Shown here piece after piece: positions 1 through 5,529 of a DNA stretch of 7,885 nt. A program made the position numbers and the translations under genes. Position 1 is the stretch's first letter; each line of letters starts with the position of its first letter. Below the pieces are notes generated by a model that was given only the letters and a program-made list of their open reading frames with translations, had not been told where the DNA came from and made no database searches. Origin of the DNA: Pseudofrankia asymbiotica (GTDB lineage: Bacteria; Actinomycetota; Actinomycetes; Frankiales; Frankiaceae); NCBI RefSeq assembly GCF_001983105.1, contig NZ_MOMC01000027.1, positions 11,282-19,166 on the forward strand. Direction: 5' to 3'.

Positions 1-1
1 G

Positions 2-94
2 CCCCAGCTCGTCTACCGCACCGAGCTCCTCTCCGGGGTCACCGCCGACAACGGCCCCGCGGGCCGTGCGCTGGCGGCCCTCCTCAGTGACTGA
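2..94 (+). CDS. C-terminal fragment of an unidentified protein
   Basis: Reading frame 2 is open from the window edge for 30 codons and ends with TGA at 92-94. Its codons have G or C in nearly all third positions, as expected for a real gene here. The visible tail contains QLVYRTELLSG and ends ALAALLSD. That looks like the end of a soluble protein, but is too short to assign to a family. The 5' part lies outside the window. No plausible partner gene follows closely on the same strand: the next start is about 170 bases downstream, behind a possible hairpin terminator. Function unknown. Confidence 0.55.
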   Translation, partial: PQLVYRTELLSGVTADNGPAGRALAALLSD

Positions 95-166
95 CGCCCG
101 GTCCGCTCTCTCCGGCGTGCCTGATCACGCCTGATCGGGCCTGGCGGGCGGGCACCAATGTGCCTA

Positions 167-196
167 CCGGCGGGCTGGCGCGCGGCGCGCCGCCGG
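167..196 (+). terminator. possible GC-rich stem-loop terminator for the upstream gene
   Basis: CCGGCGG at 167-173 is the exact reverse complement of CCGCCGG at 190-196, and the intervening bases can pair further (CGCG/CGCG). It lies about 70 bases after the stop at 92-94 and before the next gene. There is no T-run, only a weak TGTTCGT after the stem. In DNA this GC-rich such stems also arise by chance, so the call is tentative. Confidence 0.3.
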
Positions 197-267
197 GCTG
201 TTCGTAGGATCAGGATCCCCAGCGGGGCAACGATGACCGCGGCGACCACAGCGGAGAGGTCTCACGG

Positions 268-483
268 ATGTTCGACAACCTGAAGGATCTGGCGGGCAAG
301 GCGGGTGGCCTCAAGGAGAAGGCGGAGGACCTCGCCGACGAGCATGGCGACCAGATCAACGACGGGCTGGAGAAGGCCGGGGACTTCGTCGACGACCGGA
401 CCGGTGGCAAGCACGGCGACAAGATCGATACGGCCGTCGACAAGGCGCAGGGCCTCGTCGAGAAGCTCGGCCACCAGGACTGA
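268..483 (+). CDS. MT0933/Rv0909-like antitoxin-family small protein
   Basis: A 71-residue, charged, mostly helical protein with no membrane segment or signal peptide. The pattern GLEKAGDFVDDRTGGK (residues 33-48) followed by DKIDTAVDKA (51-60) is the hallmark of the MT0933-like antitoxin family (Pfam PF14013, type member Rv0909 of Mycobacterium tuberculosis). In that species Rv0909 is paired with the toxin Rv0910. The start is well supported: GGAGAGG at 253-259 sits 8 bases before the ATG. A TAGGAT at 205-210 could be a -10 box. No toxin-sized partner is encoded next to it: upstream is the end of another gene, and downstream is a strong terminator followed by an independent marR promoter. 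It is therefore monocistronic here. Many actinobacteria carry such genes singly, and a role other than antitoxin (for example a stress-related small protein) is possible. Family call confident; function not. Confidence 0.82.
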   Translation: MFDNLKDLAGKAGGLKEKAEDLADEHGDQINDGLEKAGDFVDDRTGGKHGDKIDTAVDKAQGLVEKLGHQD

Positions 484-498
484 TCCTCCTTCCTGACT

Positions 499-534
499 CC
501 CGTCTGGCGACCGCCGCCACGGTCGCCAGACGGG
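499..534 (+). terminator. strong stem-loop terminator after the antitoxin-like gene
   Basis: CCCGTCTGGCGACC (499-512) and GGTCGCCAGACGGG (521-534) are perfect reverse complements, giving a 14-bp stem with an 8-base loop, 15 bases after the stop at 481-483. Only two Ts follow, which is normal for high-GC actinobacteria, whose intrinsic terminators often lack a U-tract. It separates the small gene from the marR-ABC operon. Confidence 0.8.
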
Positions 535-630
535 TTCGACACGACTGGTGACCGTTTGATCCAGGCTGCCTACGTGTTTAGGTGGGCACTTTCTGTAGTT
601 GAAGTATCGGGCTACCCCTCGATGGATGTG

Positions 631-659
631 GTTCGTTACCCGAACTAATTTGGTAGCGT
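631..659 (+). promoter_or_regulatory. promoter and probable MarR operator of the marR-ABC operon
   Basis: The stretch from about 541 to 666 is clearly richer in A and T than its surroundings. It contains the inverted repeat GTTCG (631-635) / CGAAC (641-645) with a 5-base centre, a size that suits a dimeric MarR regulator. TAGCGT (654-659) fits the actinobacterial -10 pattern TANNNT, and TTCGTT (632-637) lies 16 bases upstream as a weak -35. This -10 would put transcription start at or beside the GTG at 667. TAATTT (646-651) is an alternative -10. Either way the inverted repeat falls between or over the promoter elements, so repression by the adjacent MarR protein is plausible. The promoter is inferred from pattern only. 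Confidence 0.5.
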
Positions 660-666
660 CGGACCC

Positions 667-1173
667 GTGGAGACGCCGACCGAAGCCGTCGCGCCGACCG
701 ACGAGGCCAGGGCCGCCGACGTGCGGGTGCCCGTTCAGGCCGTCCGCGCGCTCGTCAGCGTGGCCCGGGTGCTCGAACGGGCGTCCGACGAGCTGAGCCT
801 GGCGCAGTACCGGGTCCTCGCCGCCGTCGCCGCGGGTGACGAGCGGGCGTCGCGGATCGCCACCCGGCTCGCGCTCGGCAAGCCGGCCATCAGCGCGACC
901 GTCGAGTCGCTGTGCCAGCGTGGGCTGCTGTCCCGCGGCACGGTCGACGACGACCAGCGTGCCGCCGCGCTGCGGCTCACCGACCAGGGCCGGGCCGCGC
1001 TCGACCTGGCCGAGGGAGCCATGATCGACCGGCTTGACCGGATCGCCGCCCGCGCGCCCGACCCAGCCGCGATGGCCCAGGCGCTCGCCGCGCTGGACGA
1101 GGCGGTCAACGGCTACCTCGCCGATCACCACGCCGCCTACCTCAACCGGTCGGGCGCGAAGGACCGCCGATGA
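667..1173 (+). CDS. MarR-family transcriptional regulator
   Basis: A 168-residue winged-helix DNA-binding protein. After a disordered N-terminus (1-22), a dimerisation helix leads to LSLAQYRVLAAVA (44-56). Then come helix 2 (SRIATRLAL, 62-70), the recognition helix (KPAISATVESLCQRGLL, 72-88) and a wing with TVDDDQRAAALRLTDQG (92-108), matching the D-x-R ... L-T-x-x-G pattern of MarR proteins. The C-terminal helices (112-160) complete the dimer interface. The length is close to the family norm of about 140-170. It starts with GTG and has no ribosome-binding site (GGACCC abuts the start), which fits a leaderless transcript. Its TGA overlaps the ATG of the ABC exporter as ATGA, so the two are co-transcribed and coupled. 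The expected role is a ligand-relieved repressor of the exporter and of itself; the ligand is unknown. Cys83 in the recognition helix is its only cysteine; a redox role would be speculation. Confidence 0.9.
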   Translation: METPTEAVAPTDEARAADVRVPVQAVRALVSVARVLERASDELSLAQYRVLAAVAAGDERASRIATRLALGKPAISATVESLCQRGLLSRGTVDDDQRAAALRLTDQGRAALDLAEGAMIDRLDRIAARAPDPAAMAQALAALDEAVNGYLADHHAAYLNRSGAKDRR

Positions 1174-4100
1174 CCATGCCCCCGAATCTCCCGGCGTCCC
1201 CGAACGACCGGACGCCGCCGGAGGCCCACCTCGCGAACCCGCCCGCGCCGGATGGCCCGTCGCCGGATGGCCCGTCGCCGGACGGCCCGTCGCCGGACGG
1301 CCCGTCCCGAGACGGGCCGGCGGCGGGCGGGCAGGGCTGGCTCCGGCGGCTGGCGGGGTGGCTTCTGCGGCACAAGGGCGCCGTCGCGCTGGCGCTGGTC
1401 GGCTCGCTGTTCGGCAGCGGGTCGCAGGCGGTCGTCCCGCTGATCGGGCGCCAGATCGTCGACGGCGTCATCATCCGGCGCGACGCCGCGCTGTGGCCGT
1501 GGCTGCTGCTCCTGCTGCTGGCGGCGGTGGCGAGCTTCGGCTTCGCCCACCTGCGCCGTTACCACGGTGGCCGGGCGGCGCTGCTGGTCCAGTACGACCT
1601 GCGCAACGCCATGCACGACCACCTGCTGACGATGGACCAGGACAACCTGAGCCGGATGCCGACCGGCCAGCTCGTGGCCAGGGCGAACTCGGACTCGGCC
1701 CTGGTGCAGGGGCTGCTGATGTTCCTGCCGCTGCTCACCGGCAACCTGCTGATGATGGTCGCCTCGCTGGCCGTCATGTTCGTGCTGGCACCAGGCCTGG
1801 CCCTCGTCGGCCTGGTGGTCGCGCCGGCGCTGGTGGCCGTCTCCTACCGGCTGCGTGTCCGGGTGTTCCCGGCGAGCTGGGACGCCCAGCAGCGCGAGGG
1901 GGACGTGGCGCAGATCGTCGACGAGGACGTGAACGGCGTCCGGGTCGTCAAGGCGTTCGGGCAGGAGGAGCGGGAGCTGCGCCGCCTCGCGGACGCGACC
2001 GGCACCCTCTACGGCACGAAGATGCGCGCGGTGCGGCTGCGCTCCCGGTACGGCCCGCTGCTGGAGGCGGTCCCGGGCCTCGCCCAGGTCGCGATCCTCG
2101 CCCTGGGCGGCTGGCTCGCCGTCCGTGGCTCGATCACGATCGGCACGTTCCTCGCGTTCTCCACCTACGTCGCCCAGTTCACCGCCCCCGCCCGCCAGCT
2201 CGCCGGCGTGCTGACCATGGGCCAGCAGGCCCGCGCGGGCTGCGAACGGATCTTCCAGCTCCTCGACCTGCCGCCCGCGATCGCCGACCGGCCGGGCGCC
2301 GTCGACCTGTCCGAGCACGGCGGGATCCGCGGCGAGATCGTCTTCGAGGACGTCGAGTTCTCCTACCCGGGCGGCGTGCCGGTGCTGCGCGGCTTCGACC
2401 TGCGCATCGCCGCCGGCGAGCGGGTGGCGATCATCGGCCCGAGCGGCAGCGGCAAGTCGACGGTGGCCGCCCTGCTCGGCCGCTTCCACGACCCGAGCTC
2501 CGGCCGGGTGACCGTCGACGGGCACGACCTGCGCGACGTGCGGCTCGCGTCGCTGCGCCGGCAGGTCGGGTTCGCCTTCGAGGAGAGCTTCCTGTTCTCC
2601 GACACCGTCCGGGCCAACATCGCCTACGGCCGTGTCGGTGTCGGCGCTGGTGGCGGGGCGGGCGCCGCGGGCGGCCTCGGCGCCGGGGCCGAGGTGTCCC
2701 AGGAGGAGATCGAGGCGGCGGCGCGGGCCGCCGGCGCGCACGAGTTCATCCTCGGCCTGCCGCTCGGCTACGACACCGTCGTCGGCGAGCGCGGGCTGTC
2801 GCTGTCCGGGGGGCAGCGCCAGCGAGTCGCGCTCGCTCGCGCGATCCTCGCCGACCCGCGCGTCCTCGTCCTCGACGACGCGACGAGCGCCGTCGACGCC
2901 CGCACCGAGCAGGCGATCCACGACGCGCTGCGCGACGTCCTGCCCGGCCGGACCACGCTGCTGGTCGCCCATCGGATGTCCACGCTGCACCTGGCCGACC
3001 GGGTCGTCGTCCTCGACGAGGGCCGCGTGCTCGACCAGGGCACCCATGAGGAGCTGGCGGAACGCAGCGCCACCTACCGCACGCTGCTCTCGGGCCTCGA
3101 CCCGGCGCTCGCGGCCGAGCTCGGCGACAGCGCCGAGGCCTTCGCCGAGATCGCCGAGGCGGCGGGCGGGCCGGCCGCCACGACGACCGAGGCGTGGGAC
3201 GCCGCCAGGGCCCGCCAGGCGGCGGAACGTGCCGGCGGCGGGCTTGCCCAGGCGGTGGGCGTGGCCACCCTCGGCGCCGGGCTCGGCGGTGGGGCCTCGC
3301 GCGGCGGCGGGGCCGGCGGCGGGACGTGGCGGCTGAACCTGGCGCCCACGCCGGAGCTGCTCGCCCGGGTCGCCGCGCTGCCGCCGGTCCGCGACGAGGC
3401 GGACGTCGACCTGGCCGTGGAGAGCCGGCCCGAGCCGCGGTTCAGCCTGCCGGGGCTGCTGCGCCGGTTCCGTCGGCCGCTGTCCGTCGGCCTGCTGCTG
3501 GTCGTCATCGACGCGGCCGTGGGGCTGGCCGGCCCGACGCTCGTGAAGACCGGCATCGACCGGGGCGTCACCGACGGGACGACCGCCGTGGTGTGGGTGG
3601 CGTCGCTGGTGTTCCTGGCGCTGACGCTCGTCGACTGGCTCAACCAGGTCGCCGAGACGTTCGTGACCGGGCGGGTCGCCGAGCGCATCATGCTCTCGCT
3701 GCGGATCCGGATCTTCGCGCAGCTGCAGCGGCTCTCGCTCGACTACTACGAACGCGAGATGTCCGGCCGGATCATGACCAGGATGACGACCGACGTCGAC
3801 CAGTTCGAGTCGCTCATCGAGAACGGCCTGCTCTCGGCCCTGGTCGCGTTCGTGACGTTCGTCGGTGTCGGCGTCGCCCTGCTCGTGATCAACCTCGAGC
3901 TGGGCCTGCTGACGCTGACGGTGGTGGTCCCGCTGGTAGCGGCGACCGTGCCGTTCCGCCGCCGGGCGGCGAAGCTGTACGAGCTGTCCCGGGAACGGAT
4001 CGCGATCGTCAACGCGGACTTCCAGGAGAGCATCTCCGGGGTGCGCGAGGCGCAGGCGTTCGTCCACGAGGCCCGCACCGTCGAGCACTTCCACGGCCTC

Positions 4101-5372
4101 GGCCGGGCCTACCTGGACTCCCGGGTCGCCGCGCAGCGGGTCGTCGCCACCTACTTCCCGTTCGTGCAGTTCCTGTCGGCGGTCGCGGACGCGATCGTGC
4201 TCGGCGCGGGCTCGGCGCTCATCGCGCACGGCGAGCTGACCCCCGGCGCGCTGATCGCGTTCCTGCTCTACATCGACATGTTCTTCTCGCCGATCCAGCA
4301 GCTGTCCCAGGTGTTCGACGCCTGGCAGCAGACCAGGGTGTCGGTCGGGCGGATCGCCGAGCTGATGCGGCTGGAAACGCTGACCCCGCCGCCCGCCGAG
4401 CCGCTCGCCCCCGGCCGGCTGCGCGGCGAGCTGGTGCTCGACGACGTCCGGTTCGCCTACCCGGCCGGCCCGGTGTCCGCCGGGTCGGCGGCGGTCGCGG
4501 CCGGGCTCGCCGCCGCCCGCGGCCGAGGCGCCGGCGGCCGAGGCGCCGGCGGCTGGGCCGAGGCGCGGACCAGCGTCGCGGGGAAGGACCCGCGCACGAT
4601 GGCGGCCGCGGCGGCGGCACGGGCGGCCAGGCCACCGGAGGCGTTGCGCGGGGTCGACCTGCGGGTACGCGCCGGGGAGACGGTCGCGCTCGTCGGGGAG
4701 ACCGGCGCCGGCAAGTCGACGGTGATGAAGCTGCTCGCCCGGTTCTACGACCCGGACACCGGCGCGGTCCGCGTCGACGGGCAGGACCTGCGCGCCTTCG
4801 ACCTCCAGGGGTTCCGCCAGCAGCTCGGCTACGTGCCGCAGGAGGCGTTCCTGTTCACCGGCACCGTCCGGGACAACATCGCCTACGGCCGTCCCGGCGC
4901 GACGGACGCCGAGGTGGAGGCGGCGGCTCGGGCGGTCGGCGCGCACGACTTCGTCGCCGCGCTGCCCGGCGGGTACCTGCACGAGGTCGCCGAACGCGGC
5001 CGGTCGCTGTCCGCCGGGCAGCGCCAGCTCATCGCCCTGGCCCGCGCCGAGCTGGTCGACCCGGCCGTCCTGCTGCTCGACGAGGCGACGTCCAACCTGG
5101 ACCTGGCGACGGAGGCCCGGGTGAGCGCCGCGATGCGGCGCATCTCCCGGGCGCGCACGACGATCCTCATCGCCCACCGGCTCCAGACCGCCCGCGGCGC
5201 CGACCGCATCGTCGTCCTCGACCGCGGCCGGGTCGCCGAGACCGGCACCCACGACGAGCTGCTGGCCGCCGCCGGCCGCTACGCCGCCATGTGGCGCGCC
5301 TTCGAGCTCGTCACCACGCCGGCCGTCACCACGACGTCGACGACGGCCACCACCTCGGTGGCGGTGGACTGA
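1170..5372 (+). CDS. fused full-length ABC exporter (TMD-NBD-TMD-NBD)
   Basis: A 1400-residue protein carrying two complete half-exporters of the MsbA/multidrug type in one chain. Such proteins use ATP at the cytoplasmic membrane to export lipids, drugs or peptides. Order: Pro-rich disordered tail (1-55); TMD1 with about six helices (69-345); NBD1 (about 388-635); Gly/Ala-rich linker (about 645-756); TMD2 (757-1075); NBD2 (about 1084-1390). NBD1 has A-loop Y399, Walker A GPSGSGKST (423-431), LSGGQ (545-549), Walker B ending D569-D570 and H-loop H601. Its Q-loop reads FEES, with E471 where glutamine is usual, and Asp570 replaces the catalytic glutamate. NBD2 has Y1097, Walker A GETGAGKST (1176-1184), Q1224, a variant signature LSAGQ (1280-1284), Walker B D1304-E1305 and H1336. 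One composite site therefore looks degenerate and the other canonical, as in heterodimeric exporters. Related fused exporters run nearer 1200 residues; the excess lies in the tail, linker and NBD insertions. GAAGGA (1158-1163) lies 6 bases before the ATG. The substrate cannot be predicted. Confidence 0.93.
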   Translation: MTMPPNLPASPNDRTPPEAHLANPPAPDGPSPDGPSPDGPSPDGPSRDGPAAGGQGWLRRLAGWLLRHKGAVALALVGSLFGSGSQAVVPLIGRQIVDGVIIRRDAALWPWLLLLLLAAVASFGFAHLRRYHGGRAALLVQYDLRNAMHDHLLTMDQDNLSRMPTGQLVARANSDSALVQGLLMFLPLLTGNLLMMVASLAVMFVLAPGLALVGLVVAPALVAVSYRLRVRVFPASWDAQQREGDVAQIVDEDVNGVRVVKAFGQEERELRRLADATGTLYGTKMRAVRLRSRYGPLLEAVPGLAQVAILALGGWLAVRGSITIGTFLAFSTYVAQFTAPARQLAGVLTMGQQARAGCERIFQLLDLPPAIADRPGAVDLSEHGGIRGEIVFEDVEFSYPGGVPVLRGFDLRIAAGERVAIIGPSGSGKSTVAALLGRFHDPSSGRVTVDGHDLRDVRLASLRRQVGFAFEESFLFSDTVRANIAYGRVGVGAGGGAGAAGGLGAGAEVSQEEIEAAARAAGAHEFILGLPLGYDTVVGERGLSLSGGQRQRVALARAILADPRVLVLDDATSAVDARTEQAIHDALRDVLPGRTTLLVAHRMSTLHLADRVVVLDEGRVLDQGTHEELAERSATYRTLLSGLDPALAAELGDSAEAFAEIAEAAGGPAATTTEAWDAARARQAAERAGGGLAQAVGVATLGAGLGGGASRGGGAGGGTWRLNLAPTPELLARVAALPPVRDEADVDLAVESRPEPRFSLPGLLRRFRRPLSVGLLLVVIDAAVGLAGPTLVKTGIDRGVTDGTTAVVWVASLVFLALTLVDWLNQVAETFVTGRVAERIMLSLRIRIFAQLQRLSLDYYEREMSGRIMTRMTTDVDQFESLIENGLLSALVAFVTFVGVGVALLVINLELGLLTLTVVVPLVAATVPFRRRAAKLYELSRERIAIVNADFQESISGVREAQAFVHEARTVEHFHGLGRAYLDSRVAAQRVVATYFPFVQFLSAVADAIVLGAGSALIAHGELTPGALIAFLLYIDMFFSPIQQLSQVFDAWQQTRVSVGRIAELMRLETLTPPPAEPLAPGRLRGELVLDDVRFAYPAGPVSAGSAAVAAGLAAARGRGAGGRGAGGWAEARTSVAGKDPRTMAAAAAARAARPPEALRGVDLRVRAGETVALVGETGAGKSTVMKLLARFYDPDTGAVRVDGQDLRAFDLQGFRQQLGYVPQEAFLFTGTVRDNIAYGRPGATDAEVEAAARAVGAHDFVAALPGGYLHEVAERGRSLSAGQRQLIALARAELVDPAVLLLDEATSNLDLATEARVSAAMRRISRARTTILIAHRLQTARGADRIVVLDRGRVAETGTHDELLAAAGRYAAMWRAFELVTTPAVTTTSTTATTSVAVD
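1251..1310 (+). repeat. four tandem 15-bp units coding DGPSP, inside the ABC exporter
   Basis: The units begin at 1251, 1266, 1281 and 1296. The first two are identical (GATGGCCCGTCGCCG), the third differs by one base and the fourth ends CCCGA. They encode DGPSP three times and DGPSR once (residues 28-47), followed by a partial fifth (DGP). The tract is a disordered cytoplasmic tail before the first membrane helix. Its unit structure suggests slippage-driven copy-number variation. The last unit also forms a perfect 9-bp hairpin (1298-1306 with 1311-1319, loop CCGA). Confidence 0.9.
4521..4550 (+). repeat. two tandem 15-bp units coding GRGAG in the NBD2 insertion
   Basis: GGCCGAGGCGCCGGC occurs twice back to back (4521-4535, 4536-4550), and a diverged third unit may follow (GGCTGGGCCGAGGCG, 4551-4565). 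The two units encode GRGAG-GRGAG (residues 1118-1127). They lie inside a low-complexity insertion between the A-loop tyrosine and the Walker A motif of the second nucleotide-binding domain. Slippage is the likely origin. Confidence 0.85.
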
Positions 5373-5459
5373 GACCGCGGCCAGTTCTCGTCAACGACTC
5401 ACGGGAGGACGCGCGGGCACGGCCGCGGTGAGAGGCGGCGGGCGACGCGCGATGTCCCG

Positions 5460-5487
5460 TTGGTCCGTTCCGCGCCTGTCCGATACT
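5460..5487 (+). promoter_or_regulatory. candidate promoter of the Rpn-like gene
   Basis: TTGGTC (5460-5465) as -35 and GATACT (5482-5487) as -10 are separated by 16 bases, a reasonable vegetative-type actinobacterial promoter. Transcription would start near 5494, inside the left arm of the 31-bp palindrome, leaving a leader of about 35 bases. Inferred from pattern only. Confidence 0.45.
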
Positions 5488-5516
5488 GTCGGGTCAGTCA
5501 CTGACTGACCCGACAG
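5486..5516. promoter_or_regulatory. 31-bp near-perfect palindrome, probable operator
   Basis: The left arm CTGTCGGGTCAGTCA (5486-5500) is the exact reverse complement of the right arm TGACTGACCCGACAG (5502-5516), with a single C between them. It overlaps the last base or two of the candidate -10 box and the predicted start of transcription, and ends 13 bases before the ATG at 5530. That position fits a repressor operator better than a terminator for the exporter gene, since there is no T-run and the stop is more than 110 bases away. The right arm also touches the candidate Shine-Dalgarno AGGG (5515-5518). No regulator gene that would bind it is recognisable next to it. Confidence 0.75.
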
Positions 5517-5529
5517 GGATGGGTAAGCT

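Noticed and set aside
119..148. Near-repeat GCCTGATC units (119-128, 129-138, 139-148)
   Set aside because: Only two units really match over 8 bases; too short to call an operator or repeat array.
262..1131. Minus-strand frame opposite the antitoxin-like gene and marR
   Set aside because: It runs through a strong terminator and an AT-rich promoter, and matches no recognisable family, whereas both plus-strand genes are recognisable.
2821..2837. AGCGAG / CTCGCT hairpin inside the NBD1 signature region
   Set aside because: It is short, lies in conserved coding sequence and is explained by the codons of the signature helix.
1034..3049. Long plus-strand frames overlapping the exporter (1034-3049 and 3194-5431)
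   Set aside because: Their products are Arg/Pro/Ala-rich with no family signature, while the 1170-5372 frame carries all ABC motifs without interruption.
1137..5252. Very long open frame on the minus strand opposite the ABC exporter (1371 codons)
   Set aside because: It is a shadow of the exporter. Its product is dominated by Arg, Gly, Asp and His-rich low complexity, has no recognisable domain, and arises because stop codons are rare in GC-rich DNA opposite a real gene.
5374..5429. Inverted repeat ACCGCGGCC / GGCCGCGGT after the exporter stop, as a terminator
   Set aside because: The arms are 9 bp but the loop would be 38 bases with no T-run; in DNA of this composition that is weak evidence.
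5466..5474. CGTTCCGCG near the Rpn promoter as a fourth copy of the eutC palindrome
   Set aside because: Only one half of the palindrome is present, and similar 8-9 base matches occur elsewhere (for example around 3058-3065), so chance is the simpler explanation.
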